A program made the position numbers and the translations under genes. Source: Pomphorhynchus laevis (lineage: Eukaryota; Acanthocephala; Palaeacanthocephala; Echinorhynchida; Pomphorhynchidae). Taken from it: DNA of 64,000 nt. Below, in pieces: positions 1 through 12,900 of this stretch; within the stretch, counting starts at the first letter, position 1, and each line of letters opens with the position of its first letter. Location: NCBI GenBank assembly GCA_012934845.2, contig WNNJ02003516.1:1-64000 (forward strand). The letters are read 5' to 3'. The notes below the pieces were generated by a model. That model saw only the letters and a program-made list of their open reading frames with translations, was not told the origin of the DNA and ran no database searches.

Positions 1-420
1 AGTATAATAATACAATATAATTTTATTTTTTTAATGTAATTTATTCAAGAACATTCAAGTAAAACAAATGTCAAGGGTAAAATGTCCTATATTGGGCAAA
101 AGGTTTGCTAAAACATATCTTAATTGGCTGACAAAGCATATACAGGGCGAACATGGCAGACCATGTTCGCCCTGTGTACATAAAATACCCTTACGAGCGT
201 TCCATTCCTTGATCGTGAGGCGCGTGGTCGTCTCTAATGGGGTGCTGCTTGGGTGATTTCCGATTGGATCCCTCCGGTTCCCGAAACACCAGGAATTGGC
301 ACGCACCATCCCAAAACCTATGATCCTCCAGATCCTGGCAAGGTTATCAGCATAATTGCTCTGGTGACGCATCGAAAGGACTTTTGCGACCCTCTTCACT
401 AGCCGTTCAGTCTCCACCCC
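1..420. other. GC-richer island in AT-rich DNA, unknown origin
   Basis: Bases about 130-420 are far GC-richer than the surrounding DNA, which then turns abruptly into almost pure A/T at about 425. The minus strand is open for 120 codons (417-55) and the plus strand for 62 (68-256), but neither translation resembles a family I recognise, and the minus frame runs straight through a perfect hairpin, so it may not be coding. It could be a piece of a repeat, an old exon or an inserted fragment. Confidence 0.35.
142..175. repeat. Perfect 15-bp hairpin
   Basis: Arms 142-156 (ACAGGGCGAACATGG) and 161-175 are exact reverse complements around a 4-base loop (CAGA). It is GC-rich in an AT-rich setting. 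No T-run follows, so it does not look like a bacterial-type terminator. Confidence 0.85.
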
Positions 421-1714
421 ATGTCACCTATTATATTATTAAACATAATATAATAGTAATAACTATAATTATAGTATATATAATATATTATATTATATAT
501 TATTATATTATTGTATACATTATATTATACTATATTATATTATAAATAATAAATACTTATTATAATATTAAATATAATAATATTTAATAAATATTATATC
601 ATAAAAAATTTATCAGATTATAAATTATTTGTATATATGCTGTACGATTATAAATAATTTATATATGTTGTGTGAATATATAATTTTTTTGTTATATATT
701 CAGTTTCCACTGCCATCATAATCAGTAATGAACAAAATTTATTATAAAGCGAAACTGTCAATATATCAATATGTTAGTATGTCAATATATAAATATGCAA
801 AATTCAATAATGTCGACAATTAAGATTTGAAATTTAATTATAAAAAAATTCAAAATTCAACCAAGTGTTGTGCCCTCCTGATAGTTTCAAGAGACACCAA
901 CTCAATTGGAGTAAACATCTTATGCATAACGAATGGAACTAAGAACCAATATAATATTTGAATAATATTAATATTTAAAAAGAAATTAAAATATTATAAA
1001 CACTGTTTTGTCAAGTTTATGCGGCTGTAAAAAAGATGTAATTTTGTTATTAAACAACAGGTACTTCACAAAATATATTTTTTAATTTTTAAAGTCATTT
1101 ATCTTACGATTCTAAAGTCCACTGCCAGAAATTGAAAAATTTAAAAGGTACTAGAAATTTACTTAAAGAAATCAACAGAAATAATGATAAATCAATTAAG
1201 CAAGAAAATTTGAAACCAATTAATTTTAATTGAATTTTAGATAAAAACTAAACTTTTTGACTTTCCGAAACCAATAAATTTTATTCTAAGCTGGCTATAT
1301 TTCAGTTGCCACTGTTATCGCTATTTCTTTGGGAACCGAAGAAATGGCGATAATTATTTTAAATTTCTAAATATATTTTGATATTGTCAGAACAAATCTA
1401 AGATTTGTCATTACGGCATGAAGTTGAAGTTAGATTGCATATGTTCGAGATATTGATTTCAAGCTTATTTGTAATTTTATAAGTATTTTCTTTGGCTAAT
1501 ATTATAACAAATATATAGCAGAAATGTTCATAGCAGAAATGTATTATAATGTACATTATACAAATGATCGAATTAAACTACTTCAAATAGAACATACACA
1601 AGAAAATACAATTAGTTATTGTAAAAAAGAGGTAAAATAAAAATGCAATTAAAATATTTATATAACCTTAATAATTTAACCTTTATATTATTTGCTAATT
1701 ATTCATAAACTTAC
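421..1714. other. AT-rich DNA, no gene seen
   Basis: Very AT-rich, with (TA)-type low complexity at about 425-600. The third exon of the neighbouring FAM136A-like gene would be expected on the minus strand at lower coordinates than 1715. I searched by eye for its CxxxC motifs and did not find them, so that exon probably lies beyond the left edge. Confidence 0.5.
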
Positions 1715-4700
1715 TTGTAAATCATGCATTTCCTTATTCAAATGTGCGTCAACATCTTCCATCGGAGACATGCAATTATCTACGCAAAATTGAACTGATT
1801 CCACCGAAGAGTTTTTGTCATCACAGCAAGTAGCACTGCATCTGAATACTTTCGCCTTAATGCACATTTTAAAATTAATTGAATTTTTATTTCACATTTA
1901 CATCATTTTGAAATTATAATATATTGTTAATACAGTTCATTAGAAATATATTGGTGGTTCTCCTGCCGACTACGCAAAACAAGCCACGTTTCCTCGTTGC
2001 ACCGCAGAAAAAAAAACTGGATTTTTGTAATGCCTTCAATTGAGATGCAGTCTTGCTTAACGTCGCGCCTTATGTTCCTCAGATCCTACCATACGTTAAC
2101 CTATGCTACACCTCCCGAGTATTTTTATACTTAGTAGGGAACACCTTATATACTGCGAAGGCATCCAACAGGGTGATTCATTGGGACAGTACATTTTGCC
2201 TAGCACTTAACGTTATAGCATACAGTCTGGAGTATTGCATCAATATTTGGTACTTGGATGACTGCGTTCTGGGAGGTACTGCAGTCACCACCCTCTCAGA
2301 CATCCGAAAAATTCAGGCAGCGGGGTTTGAAATCGGATTGGAGCTAAATTCCAAAAAGGGTGAAGCAATCATAGATCACAACCGAGACATTGTATGCAAA
2401 CTAACTAAGTTCCAAACAGCTTAACCTCAAGACGCTACGCTATTGGGAGCTTATCTAGGAGGCCAAGCTAATATTGATGGTGCTCTGTGTAAATCAGTAA
2501 ACGGGCTTCATAAAGCAGGTAAAATACTAATCGATTAAAGTACCCATGATGATTTTCTACTTATGCGAAACTCGCTCTGCCTTACGAAAATAGCTTTCCT
2601 CCTTCGATGTTTCCCCTGCTTTGGGAGCAAGGAACTACACTCATTCAATGCAGAAATCCGCCGTCTACTGAGCATGGTATTGAATGTGCCGCTTCCTGAT
2701 GATGCGTGGAGCAGAATACCTTACCGATCAGACTCGGATATCTTAGTGTCCGGCAAGCCCATAAATCGCAATAATTGCGTTCGGCTCTTCCGTACGAAAC
2801 TACGCGTCACTAGGAAACTGCCCGTCACTCTATCCACTCTTACCAGACCCATACTTTGAAAAAGCTACTGACCAATGTCACGCTAAATTTCAGACAACCA
2901 CTCCATCGGAGTCAACCCTTAAAAAACGATGCATGGAGAATATTATAATGTGTGTCATCAAAAGCTTGTCGACAAAGCAACTAGTCCCGAATCTCGTGAT
3001 CGCCTAATTGCTAACGCTTCAACATGGTCTGGGACTTTCTTTGAAGGATTACAGATAGCTTCCGTTGGCATCCGGCGTGATGACCAATCATTGTCCACCG
3101 CAGTGGCACTCAGACTTGGCGTTACACGTGATCAATCACATCGATGTATATGCGGAAAAGTGGTCCGGAAAAACAACGCCCATGCGCTAGACTGCAACAA
3201 AACGAAAGGCAGAAATGTACGCCATTCAGCGATCAATGAGATTGTGAGAATGGCCTTAGCCTCTGCAGGAATTTCATCCAGACTGGAACCTGTCGGTTTG
3301 ACTAGAGACGACGGCAAGCGGCCCGACGGGGCTTCGTAACTACCGTTGGAGGCGGGGCAAGTGCTTGTTTGAGGCTTTACATGCCCAAACACTCTTGCAG
3401 CCAGTCACATAGCACGCAGTACATTCTGCAAGTTCCGTTGCTGATCATGCTGAACTTGTGAATCGTACCAAATATAGCAGCTTAAATAAGCGGCAGTACA
3501 AGTTTGTTCCGATCGCCATCGAAACCCTGAAGGCAGTTGGCACCAGCGCTGCGGCTTTTTAGCAGCTTCTGAGAAAACATTAGGTCGGTCGACCGGAGAT
3601 AAACGGGCAATGAGTTTCCTCATGCAGCGAATTAGCGCTGAGGTGCAACAAGGAAACGCGGCTTGTTTCGCGGAGTCGACAGGTTATCCATCAATATTTC
3701 ACATTTACATGATTTTCAATATAAGTAACAATGCGCAATTTTATTAGATAAAGAGCTTTAAATAGCTCTTTTGATAAGAAGCAGAAATTAGACAATTCGA
3801 GAATTTTTAAAAGTTTTCGAACTTTAAAAGTTTGCTTGGCCTTACAAAAACATAATAATATATCGATGTTAATTAAATAAAAAAATCAAATAAGTTTAAC
3901 AATATGACAGACCGTACAAGTAACTTTCCATGACTTTTACAAAACAGAATAATCTTTAAATACATCGATGTTAATTAAATATAAAACAATTCTAATTATC
4001 TTTATAATAAGTTCAACAACATGAAAAAGTGATAGATTCACTGTTTATTGTAATAGATGTGTTAACAAAATTAAAAAAATACAAAAGAGACAGTGATAAC
4101 GTGCTAATTGTTTCTGACATCGAACGTGCAAATCGCAATGGATTGTGATCGATAACAAAGCAGCATTTAAAAATGGTTTTAAAGCAAATGTGTCAAAACA
4201 AAATGCATTACAATTAATTTGCAAGGACATATTAATTCAAACAGTAGAAAAAACGAAAGAGGCATTCAGGGTCTATCACTTTTTCATGTTGTTGAACTTA
4301 TTATAAAGATAATTAGAATTGTTTTATATTTAATTAACATCGATGTATTCTGGCAAAGTATTCTGGCAAAGTACTCTGGCAACCAAGTAAACTCGCAAAT
4401 ATGATGGCTTCATAAGATCAAATAAATGAAGCATCGATGAAAATTAGAAAATATCAGGACTCTGGGTACTAAACTATACCAAATTAAGGAGTTCATACAA
4501 ACATGACCTACCAAAAAGACAATCACAAACTTCTAAGAAATAATTGTGCTACCATAATCACGTATGGACTCTTTAAAGATCAGATCGATCACTAGAAATG
4601 ATTGATTGGAGATATTTGATGTTAACGAAATATAGACAATTTCAGTGTGACAATTTCAATCCTGAGCAGCAAGATTAAACTTCATCGCGGAATCAAAATT

Positions 4701-6084
4701 CGCATTCAAATGATCAGTCTACGTAGTCAGTAGATTATACGTAGATCAGTCTACGTAGTCAGTAGATTATACGTAGATCAGTCTACGTATTTTATCTGTG
4801 AATTTTGTATCGTACGAAAATTTAAAAATGAATTTAATTTAATCACGATTCCGAAGCAATCTTGATTCCGAAGCCCAATGATCCCCTACTTTTTATTAAA
4901 CGTTATCTAAGTAATAATATGGGGCCCATTTGCGAACAGCCCATTCAATTGTATCTTAATGGACGTTGATTAAAAAAATTAATCATAAGATTTTGTATAA
5001 TTCACATTTTTTAAAAGTAAAAATTATAAAGAACTAAGTTTTTAACAGAATAATATCAGTAGATAATATCCATGTATTGTATATTTACGAATCATAACCT
5101 TTTTATTATTAAATCTATACGTATTTTATTATTAAATTTTTACCTTTTTATAATTAAATTTTTACGTTATAGTTTATTATTAAATCTATACGTATTTTAT
5201 TATTAAATTTTTACCTTTTTATAATTAAATTTTTACGTTATAGTTCAGTATTTTCAATAGATAATATACCATGTATTGGAACTAAGATTGCATGTCATCA
5301 AGAGGAACTGTTATTCAATCAAGTTTCGAATTTTTTATCGATCCGACACAGCAGTCAATTCAAATATATGATGTATTTCCTCCAATGTAATTTGTAATCT
5401 TGTGCAATATTATACTCTAACACTGTATATTATTTACTGTCCACAATACATTCTAATTGGATCAAATACATGATATATTTTCTTTGATATAATTTGTTAT
5501 CTAGAGTAATACATTATTCTAATAAATAGAAGATGCCTCATGTTTTGTACTTTTTCTAAATTTAGAAAACAATAATAATTATATTTTATATTAATATTTT
5601 ATTAATTGTTAAATATTTTAATTCTTTTTTGAGAAAAAACTGTACCTATTAAGATTAAAATTAAGATTAAAGAAATAAAGTCATTTGAGGAAAATCATTT
5701 AAACGATTGAACGATTTTATTTTATTTGTCTAAATATTTTCTTACCTTTAAATAACTTTGATTTCATATCTAAACATAGTTTAACTTTATTTTAATTGTT
5801 TTAAAACGATTAAAAAAGTTAAAAACTATTGATTTATTTGTTTATTATGAAAGAAAATGAGAAGTAAACGTTATTGAGATTGACTAACATTTCCATTAAT
5901 AATATCCATTTTTTTAAATTTAATATTCAAAAATTTACTGAATTTTCAATAGATACTAAGCAACTGAATTTATTACTCTTAATGAACGAAGACCGCCGAT
6001 ATCAACTTCTTTAAGGGCGGAGGTAATTTTGTCTGATACTCTTTGCTGTATAGACCGTAGTTCGGCTTCATCCGAATCGGACAT
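1715..6084 (-). CDS. FAM136A: FAM136A-like protein, exons 1 and 2 (partial gene)
   Basis: Two phase-0 exons on the minus strand. Exon 1 (6084-5977, 36 codons) starts MSDSDEAELRSIQQRVSDKI and ends at the donor AGA|gtaata. Exon 2 (1855-1715, 47 codons) follows an AG acceptor and contains KVFRCSATCCDD, then a second Cys pair in VQFCVDNCMSP, and ends CAA|gtaagt. The order (N-terminal helix, FRCSA.CC, ..C...C, then an acidic helix) matches FAM136A, a small twin-Cys protein of the mitochondrial intermembrane space in animals. A tttcag just before the ATG suggests a spliced 5' UTR. The C-terminal exon (RC.M.C.D type) is not visible and is probably outside the window. Intron 1 (5976-1856, 4.1 kb) is filled with repeats. 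The weakest point is the exon 2 acceptor, which has a poor pyrimidine tract. Confidence 0.8.
2045..3690 (+). mobile_element. Decayed RLE-type LINE fragment (family P) in FAM136A intron 1
   Basis: Three open stretches in different frames (2053-2424, 2563-2859, 2929-3339) together carry the second half of a non-LTR retrotransposon protein. The first has the reverse transcriptase motif WYLDDCVLGG followed by GLELNSKKGEA. The third has a Cys/His knuckle (CICGKVV...HALDC), then RHSAINEIV, LEPVGL and DDGKRPDG, the signature of the restriction-like endonuclease found at the C terminus of R2/CRE-type LINEs. Similar coding potential (GQVLV, PNTLAASHI, MQRISAEVQQGNAA) continues to about 3670 with stops. 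The GIQQGDP motif expected before YLDD is corrupted. The copy is 5'-truncated, has several frameshifts, and is not functional. It lies antisense to the host gene. Confidence 0.75.
3959..4349. repeat. Foldback element with 78-bp perfect inverted arms
   Basis: Left arm 3959-4036 and right arm 4272-4349 are, as far as I can read, identical reverse complements (78 bp) around a 235-bp AT-rich centre. The arms start AATACATCGATGTTAATTAA. A truncated extra copy of the arm start lies at about 3862. Three direct ATTCTGGCAAAGT-type units follow the right arm (about 4347-4384). No transposase is encoded, so it is a MITE-like or foldback element. Confidence 0.8.
4712..4789. repeat. 32-bp tandem repeat, about 2.4 copies
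   Basis: Units start GATCAGTCTACGTAGTCAG at 4712, 4744 and 4776. The copies are essentially exact, and the unit contains palindromic TACGTA steps. Confidence 0.85.
5102..5247. repeat. 73-bp tandem duplication
   Basis: Two nearly identical AT-rich units of 73 bp, with AAATCTATACG at 5111 and 5184. Located in FAM136A intron 1. Confidence 0.8.
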
Positions 6085-6224
6085 GTCTGAAATACATTGC
6101 AAATTAAATACAATAAAAGCAGAGCCGTGAAGTATAGCATTTGATGCCGTTGTCAGTATAGAAACAAGATTTAATTAAGTCAGATCGTTTAAATGAGCGT
6201 ACGTATATTGTACTATTTATAAAT

Positions 6225-6700
6225 TAAAAATAAAGATAATAAATAATTATGTAAGATTTTATACAATTTAAATTTATATAACGATAGAATTTTAAATTGA
6301 AATTGAAAAAAATCAATTTATATGAATTGACTAATAAATAATATACGATATATCAGATATAGCTTTTGTTCCGGTTCATATCCCTCGACACAACAAAGCA
6401 GCGGGAAATTAAGCAAATTATAGAATTAAATTATATTTAAATAAAAGTAATTAATGTAACTTAACTTAATAAATAATTGTTATAAGATTTAATACAATTT
6501 ATAAAAAGTTAAAATTTAAAATTTTATATAAAAGTCAAGTTTTATTAATTGATTAATAAATAACAGACACTGTATCAGAATAAGGATTAGATGTTATCAG
6601 GGGGAACTGCTATGTTATCAAGTTTTGCCCTCTATTCGTCGACTTAACATGGCGGCGCGAAATTAAGCAAATTATAGAATTAAATATTTAATTTTTATAA
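6225..6700 (+). repeat. Dispersed repeat DR1, two tandem-oriented copies
   Basis: Copies at about 6225-6440 and 6480-6700 share an AT-rich left part, a core (GTATCAGAATAAGGATT, then GCTATGTTATCA) and a right part (CTCGAC..AACA..GCGG, GAAATTAAGCAAATTATAG). The inner segments GCTATGTT and AACATGGC are near-complementary and can fold. A diverged relative is visible at about 5255-5345, and others at 18.2 and 31.2-31.7 kb. The copies lie just upstream of FAM136A exon 1. No coding capacity. Confidence 0.6.
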
Positions 6701-6949
6701 AAGTAAATAACGATAGAGTTTATTAGTTTTTTTATGTTGAATATTGAATTTATTATCCATTATATTGCTTTCTTAATTCATAGAGTAAGATTAATGCAAT
6801 AAAAATAATTAAATAATAATATTATTATATAATTATATAATATAATTATTATATAATACAATATAATATAATATATTACATAATATAATTATTTATTATT
6901 GAAAATAATAAATAATTAAATGAGATCTAAAATTAAATTTTATGAAAAT

Positions 6950-7860
6950 CAATAAAAATAACATAAGTAGATCGATGTTGTTGAAATGCGCCTATTACAG
7001 ATCGTCTAACAGTATTTATTGCGTCTGTCGTTGATCTATTAGGTCGAAAACCATACTGCTCTTCTGGGAGAGAATTATGACAATGTTGAATTAATCTAAA
7101 AGCAATAACGTGTGTTAAAAATTTATTGCAATGATTCAGAAGTGTGATTCCACGATAGCAGTTTGCTGATTTTGAGTACCTTTACCGTTATAAAGTACTT
7201 TGATAATACCATCTCTCCAACCATATGGAAATGGATCACCTAATAAAATACAATGAACGAAGTAGGTTTAAAAATAAGCAAGACGCTAGAAAGATTGTTT
7301 AATTTGCTCGACACAAAGAAGATACAATTTCGCAGCTTTACGAGGAGCCATATTGCGAAGAGCTATTGTTAGCTTATTAATCGAGAATAACTTATTTAAC
7401 GAATCAGCATTTAAGGGCACACGTGAATTTATTGGGATTGATGACAAATTCACAAAGTCTGGATGTTAAAGTAATGAAGAAAAGTGTGTAAACCACTTTA
7501 GGACGGGAATGAGAATTTAGATGATTCTTATTAACGGAGAGCTTCCATGGTTTCTTTTCAGCCTTTTCCAAAAGCCTTATTTCGTCATTTAGCTTGACAC
7601 CTTCTCTGAATTTTTCTATTAATGAACAATACTCTCTTCGAAACCTTACATAATTTGAACGCACTAAAGGCTCATGGCGCAACTCCCGAGACAATCTCAA
7701 AATGAGATTCTTTAATCTCTTTAAATACAGTGGCTTAGCCGAAACATTTTGGCGAGCAAATCGACAACCCGTTTTAACGCTCGCAGATAGTAGCGTAGAC
7801 CTAACACAAGAGAGGCTATCAATAAGGTTTCCTTCGAGAAGAAGCAATAAAGCTCTTGAA
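6950..7860 (-). mobile_element. LINE fragment: linker and N-terminal reverse transcriptase
   Basis: The minus-strand frame 7847-7404 encodes a basic linker (RFRREYCSLIEKFREG, EIRLLEKAEKKPW) typical of the stretch between endonuclease and reverse transcriptase in APE-type LINEs. Further down, about 7130-6960 reads EEQYGFRPNRSTTDAI on the minus strand, the usual RT motif 2 of Jockey/CR1/R1-group LINEs. The rest of the RT, including YADD, is missing, so the fragment is truncated at its 3' side. I cannot assign the clade securely. Confidence 0.6.
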
Positions 7861-7999
7861 ACTAGATTATAATCGATTAAAAATTGATTAATGTCTACTT
7901 ATGGTAACCGTCAGTTTAGTCTGTTGAATATTTTTTGTTTTAGGTCATTTAATTTATTATCTCATTTATGCAAATCATTACAATTGAAAACTGTCAATT

Positions 8000-8110
8000 G
8001 ATCAGCATTTGTGTATATTATATATTATTATATATTATATATAATATATGTAATATTATATAATATGTAATATTATGTAATATAACATATATAATATTAT
8101 ATATGTTATA
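8000..8110. repeat. AT microsatellite-like stretch
   Basis: A run of TATTATA/ATATAA units with palindromic character. Nothing else is visible here. Confidence 0.6.
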
Positions 8111-8199
8111 TTATTATATAAGCATTTTTTAATAAAACATCATATTATACAAACAAAATCAAAACACAAGAGGCAAATATTGTTACAATTTAATTTTAG

Positions 8200-9920
8200 T
8201 TCATTGAGTTTGCAGGCTATATACAGAAATTGAGCTTACCAGCTGAATTCCAATCTTTGGCAGTAAATTTGTAAATTCTTCTGAGTAGCAATAATTGTTT
8301 TTTATTGTCATTTTTTGTGCGATTATCTGAATTAACATTGCAGATGATTTTAATGCTCTACCAAAACACAATAACACTATAGGTGCGAAATTCGCCCTCT
8401 CTATGGCAGTTACTCTCTCTTGATACTTAGCAAATTTACGTGTTTCGTGGTATGTAAAAGCAGCCTCAGCAGATTTCGATAGGTTGGACGAAGCAAAACG
8501 TTAAAAACGCAAGTATCAAATAAAGTTCACTCCGAACGACTTCCATAAAAACCACACAAGGCTATATCCAAACGTGAATCATGAGCGCGACTAGTAGATA
8601 TGTGCTCGAAATGAATACTAGAATTTAGAATTGTTCACCGCAAAGGCAATGAGAAAGCGCATCTAGTGGCAGTCTATTATATCGAGCTGCAAGTGTGTCG
8701 CGAAATTCTACATTGTTAACTCGAGTCCAACGATCACTTGTAGGATATGTGGAGAGCCATGACAAAACACCTTTGACTTGTAGATGTTCCATAATACGTA
8801 ACGTATTGTCACCAATATTAGACACTAGATCTTTAAACAATAATTTTTGAAGTTTAATCTCTGAAATGCCTATAAGGGCAATGCGCTTAGCTTGCTCAGT
8901 CCTCAAGTCCACACCGTACAAGCCATTTAAATATGGAAGGCATATTTCTTTTGAGATTTAATACTCTTCTGTCACGGTAAAACGTGGGTCAGCAATATCT
9001 AGATCACCTAATCTTAACAGAAGGGGAAATAATGGCCATTAATAAACGTCGTTAGTTAATTTCAAATTAAAAAGTTTATCAAAACACTTCTGAGTGATGT
9101 CATTGAGATTATTGAAACAATCAATTGAACAGTTTGTGGTTCGTTGCGAGTGAATCCATTTATGCTTAAGTGATCTGATCATACCAGCATAGCTTACCTG
9201 CAAATCAAGAATATCACGTCAGCTATACAATTTACTAATGAACAATATTTTCAGATCTTTTGTTTCGTTGTTTTATTTATATAATTATGTGTTCCAATTG
9301 GAACACCGAATATTAACGTGCAATCGACAACAATGTCGATTCCAGTATCGTTGAAAATTTCGCGGGTACTATCTGCATTTTCGGGACTAGTTAGTAACAC
9401 ACATTTGATGCTGTTTACATGAAATCCGAAAGCACGGCCTGAGTCATACAAGAATTTGAAATCTTCGTAAATTTGCAAAGGTTCACCGATAAAATTGACG
9501 TCGTCTGCGTACAAGAATTGATTGATGTGAGGAAACTCCTCGGTAATGCTCAACAATAATGGCAGGGTTTCTACGACGTGAGCTGGCATAGCAAGTACAT
9601 CACCTTGCATAAAGCTCTCCTGTGATGTGATAAAACTGTCACCAGTTGAAAAATTTGAAGGGTTATCGTAAAAATTATGTAGTATGGTTGACATGAAGGG
9701 GCAAATGCGTGATATATTAGCGAGAGCAGCCTTTGATTTATTCTGTTAAATGCATTATCTGCATCGATAGTGAAAACTGTATCGAGAGCTCTTAAGATGC
9801 ATTCGCGAACTGCACGTGTGACGCACACTATTCCAGCTCGTTGACAGCGCACATTTGCAACCGTCCGCACACTTCTTGAATATCGTTGGAAATTCTAGAA
9901 ATAATGGCTTTCAACATTTT
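8200..9920 (-). mobile_element. Family Q RLE LINE, 3' portion (interrupted element)
   Basis: Read on the minus strand. About 9870-9750 contains RT motif A (TIDADNAFNRINQRL). 9694-9251 carries FMQGDVLAMP (motif B), FLYADDVNFIG (motif C) and HVNSIKCVLLT. 8921-8625 encodes the thumb-to-zinc region (VLSWLSTYPTSDR, EFRDTLAARYNRLP, then HCLCGEQF). About 8600-8500 gives SRLDIALCGFYGSRSE with FDTCVFN, the R-D...D.x.VF core of the restriction-like endonuclease. Several frameshifts separate these parts. The 5' continuation is at 13,625-14,290, on the far side of an inserted LINE. Confidence 0.75.
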
Positions 9921-9925
9921 TCTTA

Positions 9926-12900
9926 AAAAAGATTTATTTTAACGTGGCGAATGCGTGCCAGCGCACGCTTACATGACCACAACAAAACAAAAATGTAAAT
10001 CATGTGTCGAGAAGGTGTGAACGGAAGAGGTGTTTGAATGTGATAAAGGAGGAAGCGCGGCGGACGTCGAGAGGGAGTTGATTCCAGGCGAGTGGGGCGG
10101 CGACAAGGAAGGATCGGAGACCATAGTTGTTGGATTAATTGGGAACGTGGTGTAAAAGGGTATAGCGGAAACGCAGCGATAGCATGGTGGGGCGAGTGTC
10201 TTCTAAGAAAGGAAGGTTGATGAACGAAGGGGATCCGACAGCTATGAGACGAAATGTTACGAGAAGAAGGCGGAGTTTGATACGGATGTGGATGGTGGGC
10301 CAGGAGATTTGGGCAATATATGTGGATGTGTGGCCGAAGCGACGGAGTCGTATGAGCACTCGAACGGCGGTGTTGATTATTCGTTGTAGGGTAGGATGAT
10401 GGATTTTGGAGAATTAGCGAAAAGGCGAAGGCAGTAATCGATTTTAGGAAAAAGAATCGTTGAAAGAAGAGACACACAATAACGGTAGTCGATAAGGGGG
10501 CGTATACGGCGGATGTCACGGAGAATTAAGTTAGACGAGCGGACCTTATCACGGACGAAGGGTTTAAGGGAAAGGTGATCATCGTAATGAAAGCCTAAGA
10601 AAGTGAGATTGTGTACTATAGGGATGATCGATGAGGCAAAAGATACAGTGGGAAGAGATATGTTTGGTTTACGGGGGAGGATCCACATTATTTTAGACTT
10701 GTCTGGGTTTAGAACGAGATGGATATTGGAGAGACGTTTACAGATAGAAGAAAACAGTTGGACGCAGAAATACCGATATCGTGTATGCGATGCGCGGGTG
10801 CATGAGCATAGATGATGATGTCATCGGCGTATTGCATGACATTAAAGGAGTAAGGTTTGATAAACGAAGAGAGATCGCCAAGCAGAAGAGAGAAAAGAAG
10901 GGGACCTAGGACAGAACGTTGTGGGACCCCGCAAAATATAGGGATGTGAGAGGAGGATGATGAATTAGAACATACGTGAAAGCTACGGTCGGATAGATAT
11001 GATGCAAATCATGCTACGGATTAGAAGAAAAGCCGTAATCATAACGAAAACGAGAAAGGAGTACCGAGTGGTCGACAATGTCGAAGGCGGAGGAGAGGTC
11101 GAGGGAAATGAGAACACTATATAGAGCATTGTCTCGAGAAATGAGTAAGTTGTTTGTAAACTTTCATGTAGGCGATTTCTGTGAAGTGATTAGAGCGGAA
11201 AGCGAATTGGAAAGGAGGGTACATATTTGATGAAGAGAGATAAGCGTTGATCTGTATTAAGATGAGGCGTTCTAAGAGCTTAGAAAGAGTAGGAAGTAAT
11301 GAAATTGGGCGATAGCTAGAATGAAGGGAGGGGTTTAGCGATTATTTCTTAAGGAGATGACGAACGATTGCGGATTTCCAGTGTGAAGGGAAGATACGAC
11401 TGCGGATGGACGAGTTAAACAAGGTTGTGAGAAAAGGGGATATCGATGAGCATATAAATTTAAGTACGTGGGTAGGTAGGTGATCGGCAGGTGAGGTTTT
11501 GCTGGGCAAGAAGATGAGGACATATGATACTTCGGAAGGTGAGACAGGTACAAGATGCAAGAGTTCCGGGAGGATGATGCTAGGCGGGGGCGGAGTGATG
11601 GAGACCAGAGTGTGAGATTGCAACGTGGATACTTTGGTCTGCAGAAATGACGAATAATCATAATGATTGATGTTGCAATGCGAAGAGGAGCGAGCAAGGA
11701 TTGAGTTAAATGTACGACAGAGAGTCTTAGAGTTAAATGAAGTGATGATTTTATGCTGCCAGCAGGAGTTCCATTTGGTACGTGGTAGGTTGAGATTAGA
11801 CTGGCGAAGAGCAAGATAGGAATCACGGAAAGACGGAGTGAGCTAGCGGATATCACGTCTGAGAGAGCGGTGATAGGCTCGAAAAGCATAAAGTATTCGA
11901 CGCTTTGGGTGTAGGCATTGGATGTCAAACCATGGGGCACGGTGTGGGTGAGGCTTGAAGGGCAAGAGAAGATCGACGGTGTGAGATCAGGGGTGACGAG
12001 AGAGTGATCGGTTAGACCAGGATCGAAGATAGACGGTGAGGTGTAGGCAGCAAAATGATCGGAGACAGCTATGATGTCGAGTGCCCCGACAAGGATATGT
12101 GTGAGGGCAGTGGAGATGGGTTTGTAGTTATAGTTGGATAGAATGTTGATGAACTGGATGGACTCGGTGTAAGAGGGGCGGTCGAGGCGTATGTTGAAGT
12201 CGCTAAGAACGATTGAAGGAATGGAGGACAAAGAACAATGAGACAGAAGGTCAGCGAGTTTGTTAAAAAAAATAAGGAGGTAGGAGCAGATGAACCAGGA
12301 CGGTATACAATGGCGAGATCTAGAGTGATCGGGTTAGAAGAACGACTAGTGAGCAGTTCAAAAGAGAAAGGACTGAAAGGGAAGTAATTTTGCGAAGAGA
12401 CGCGAGGTGACAGGCGAATGCGACAATTACGCTATGATTAGAGAATTTAGAAAAGGATGAGCTTAGGGGGCGAGCGGATTCGACTAGTGAGCAACCGACA
12501 GAGAGCAAACGGCGGATGAAGAGGTCGTCAGAATCGGAGTGCCAGGATTCGGTGAGACAAAAGAGATCGATGGATGGCTTGGTGAATAGGATGAGGATGA
12601 TATCGGATTTATTGAGAATATATCTAGTGTTGAGGGGGCTGAGGCGGAAACCGTGTGTGGTGGTCATAGGGGCTAGTGGAGAATACACATAGGGGAGATG
12701 GAGCGCCATCGAATGTTTGGGCGGGTGTGGACAACTTGAAAATTTCTGTCGATGTTTCGGATGAAGAGATATGTTTCGCCGTTTTCCTCGCGAAGGCTTT
12801 TCGATGCGGGCAGATGAGAGTTGAGCGATTTCAGAGGGGGTGCGATCGGAGAAAATACGAGTGGCTGAAGAGGACATGAGTTTGAATCGTTGGGAGAGGA

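Noticed and set aside
9923-10815. Several overlapping plus- and minus-strand frames as separate genes
   Set aside because: They are frames of one K1 LINE; the plus-strand ones are its antisense.
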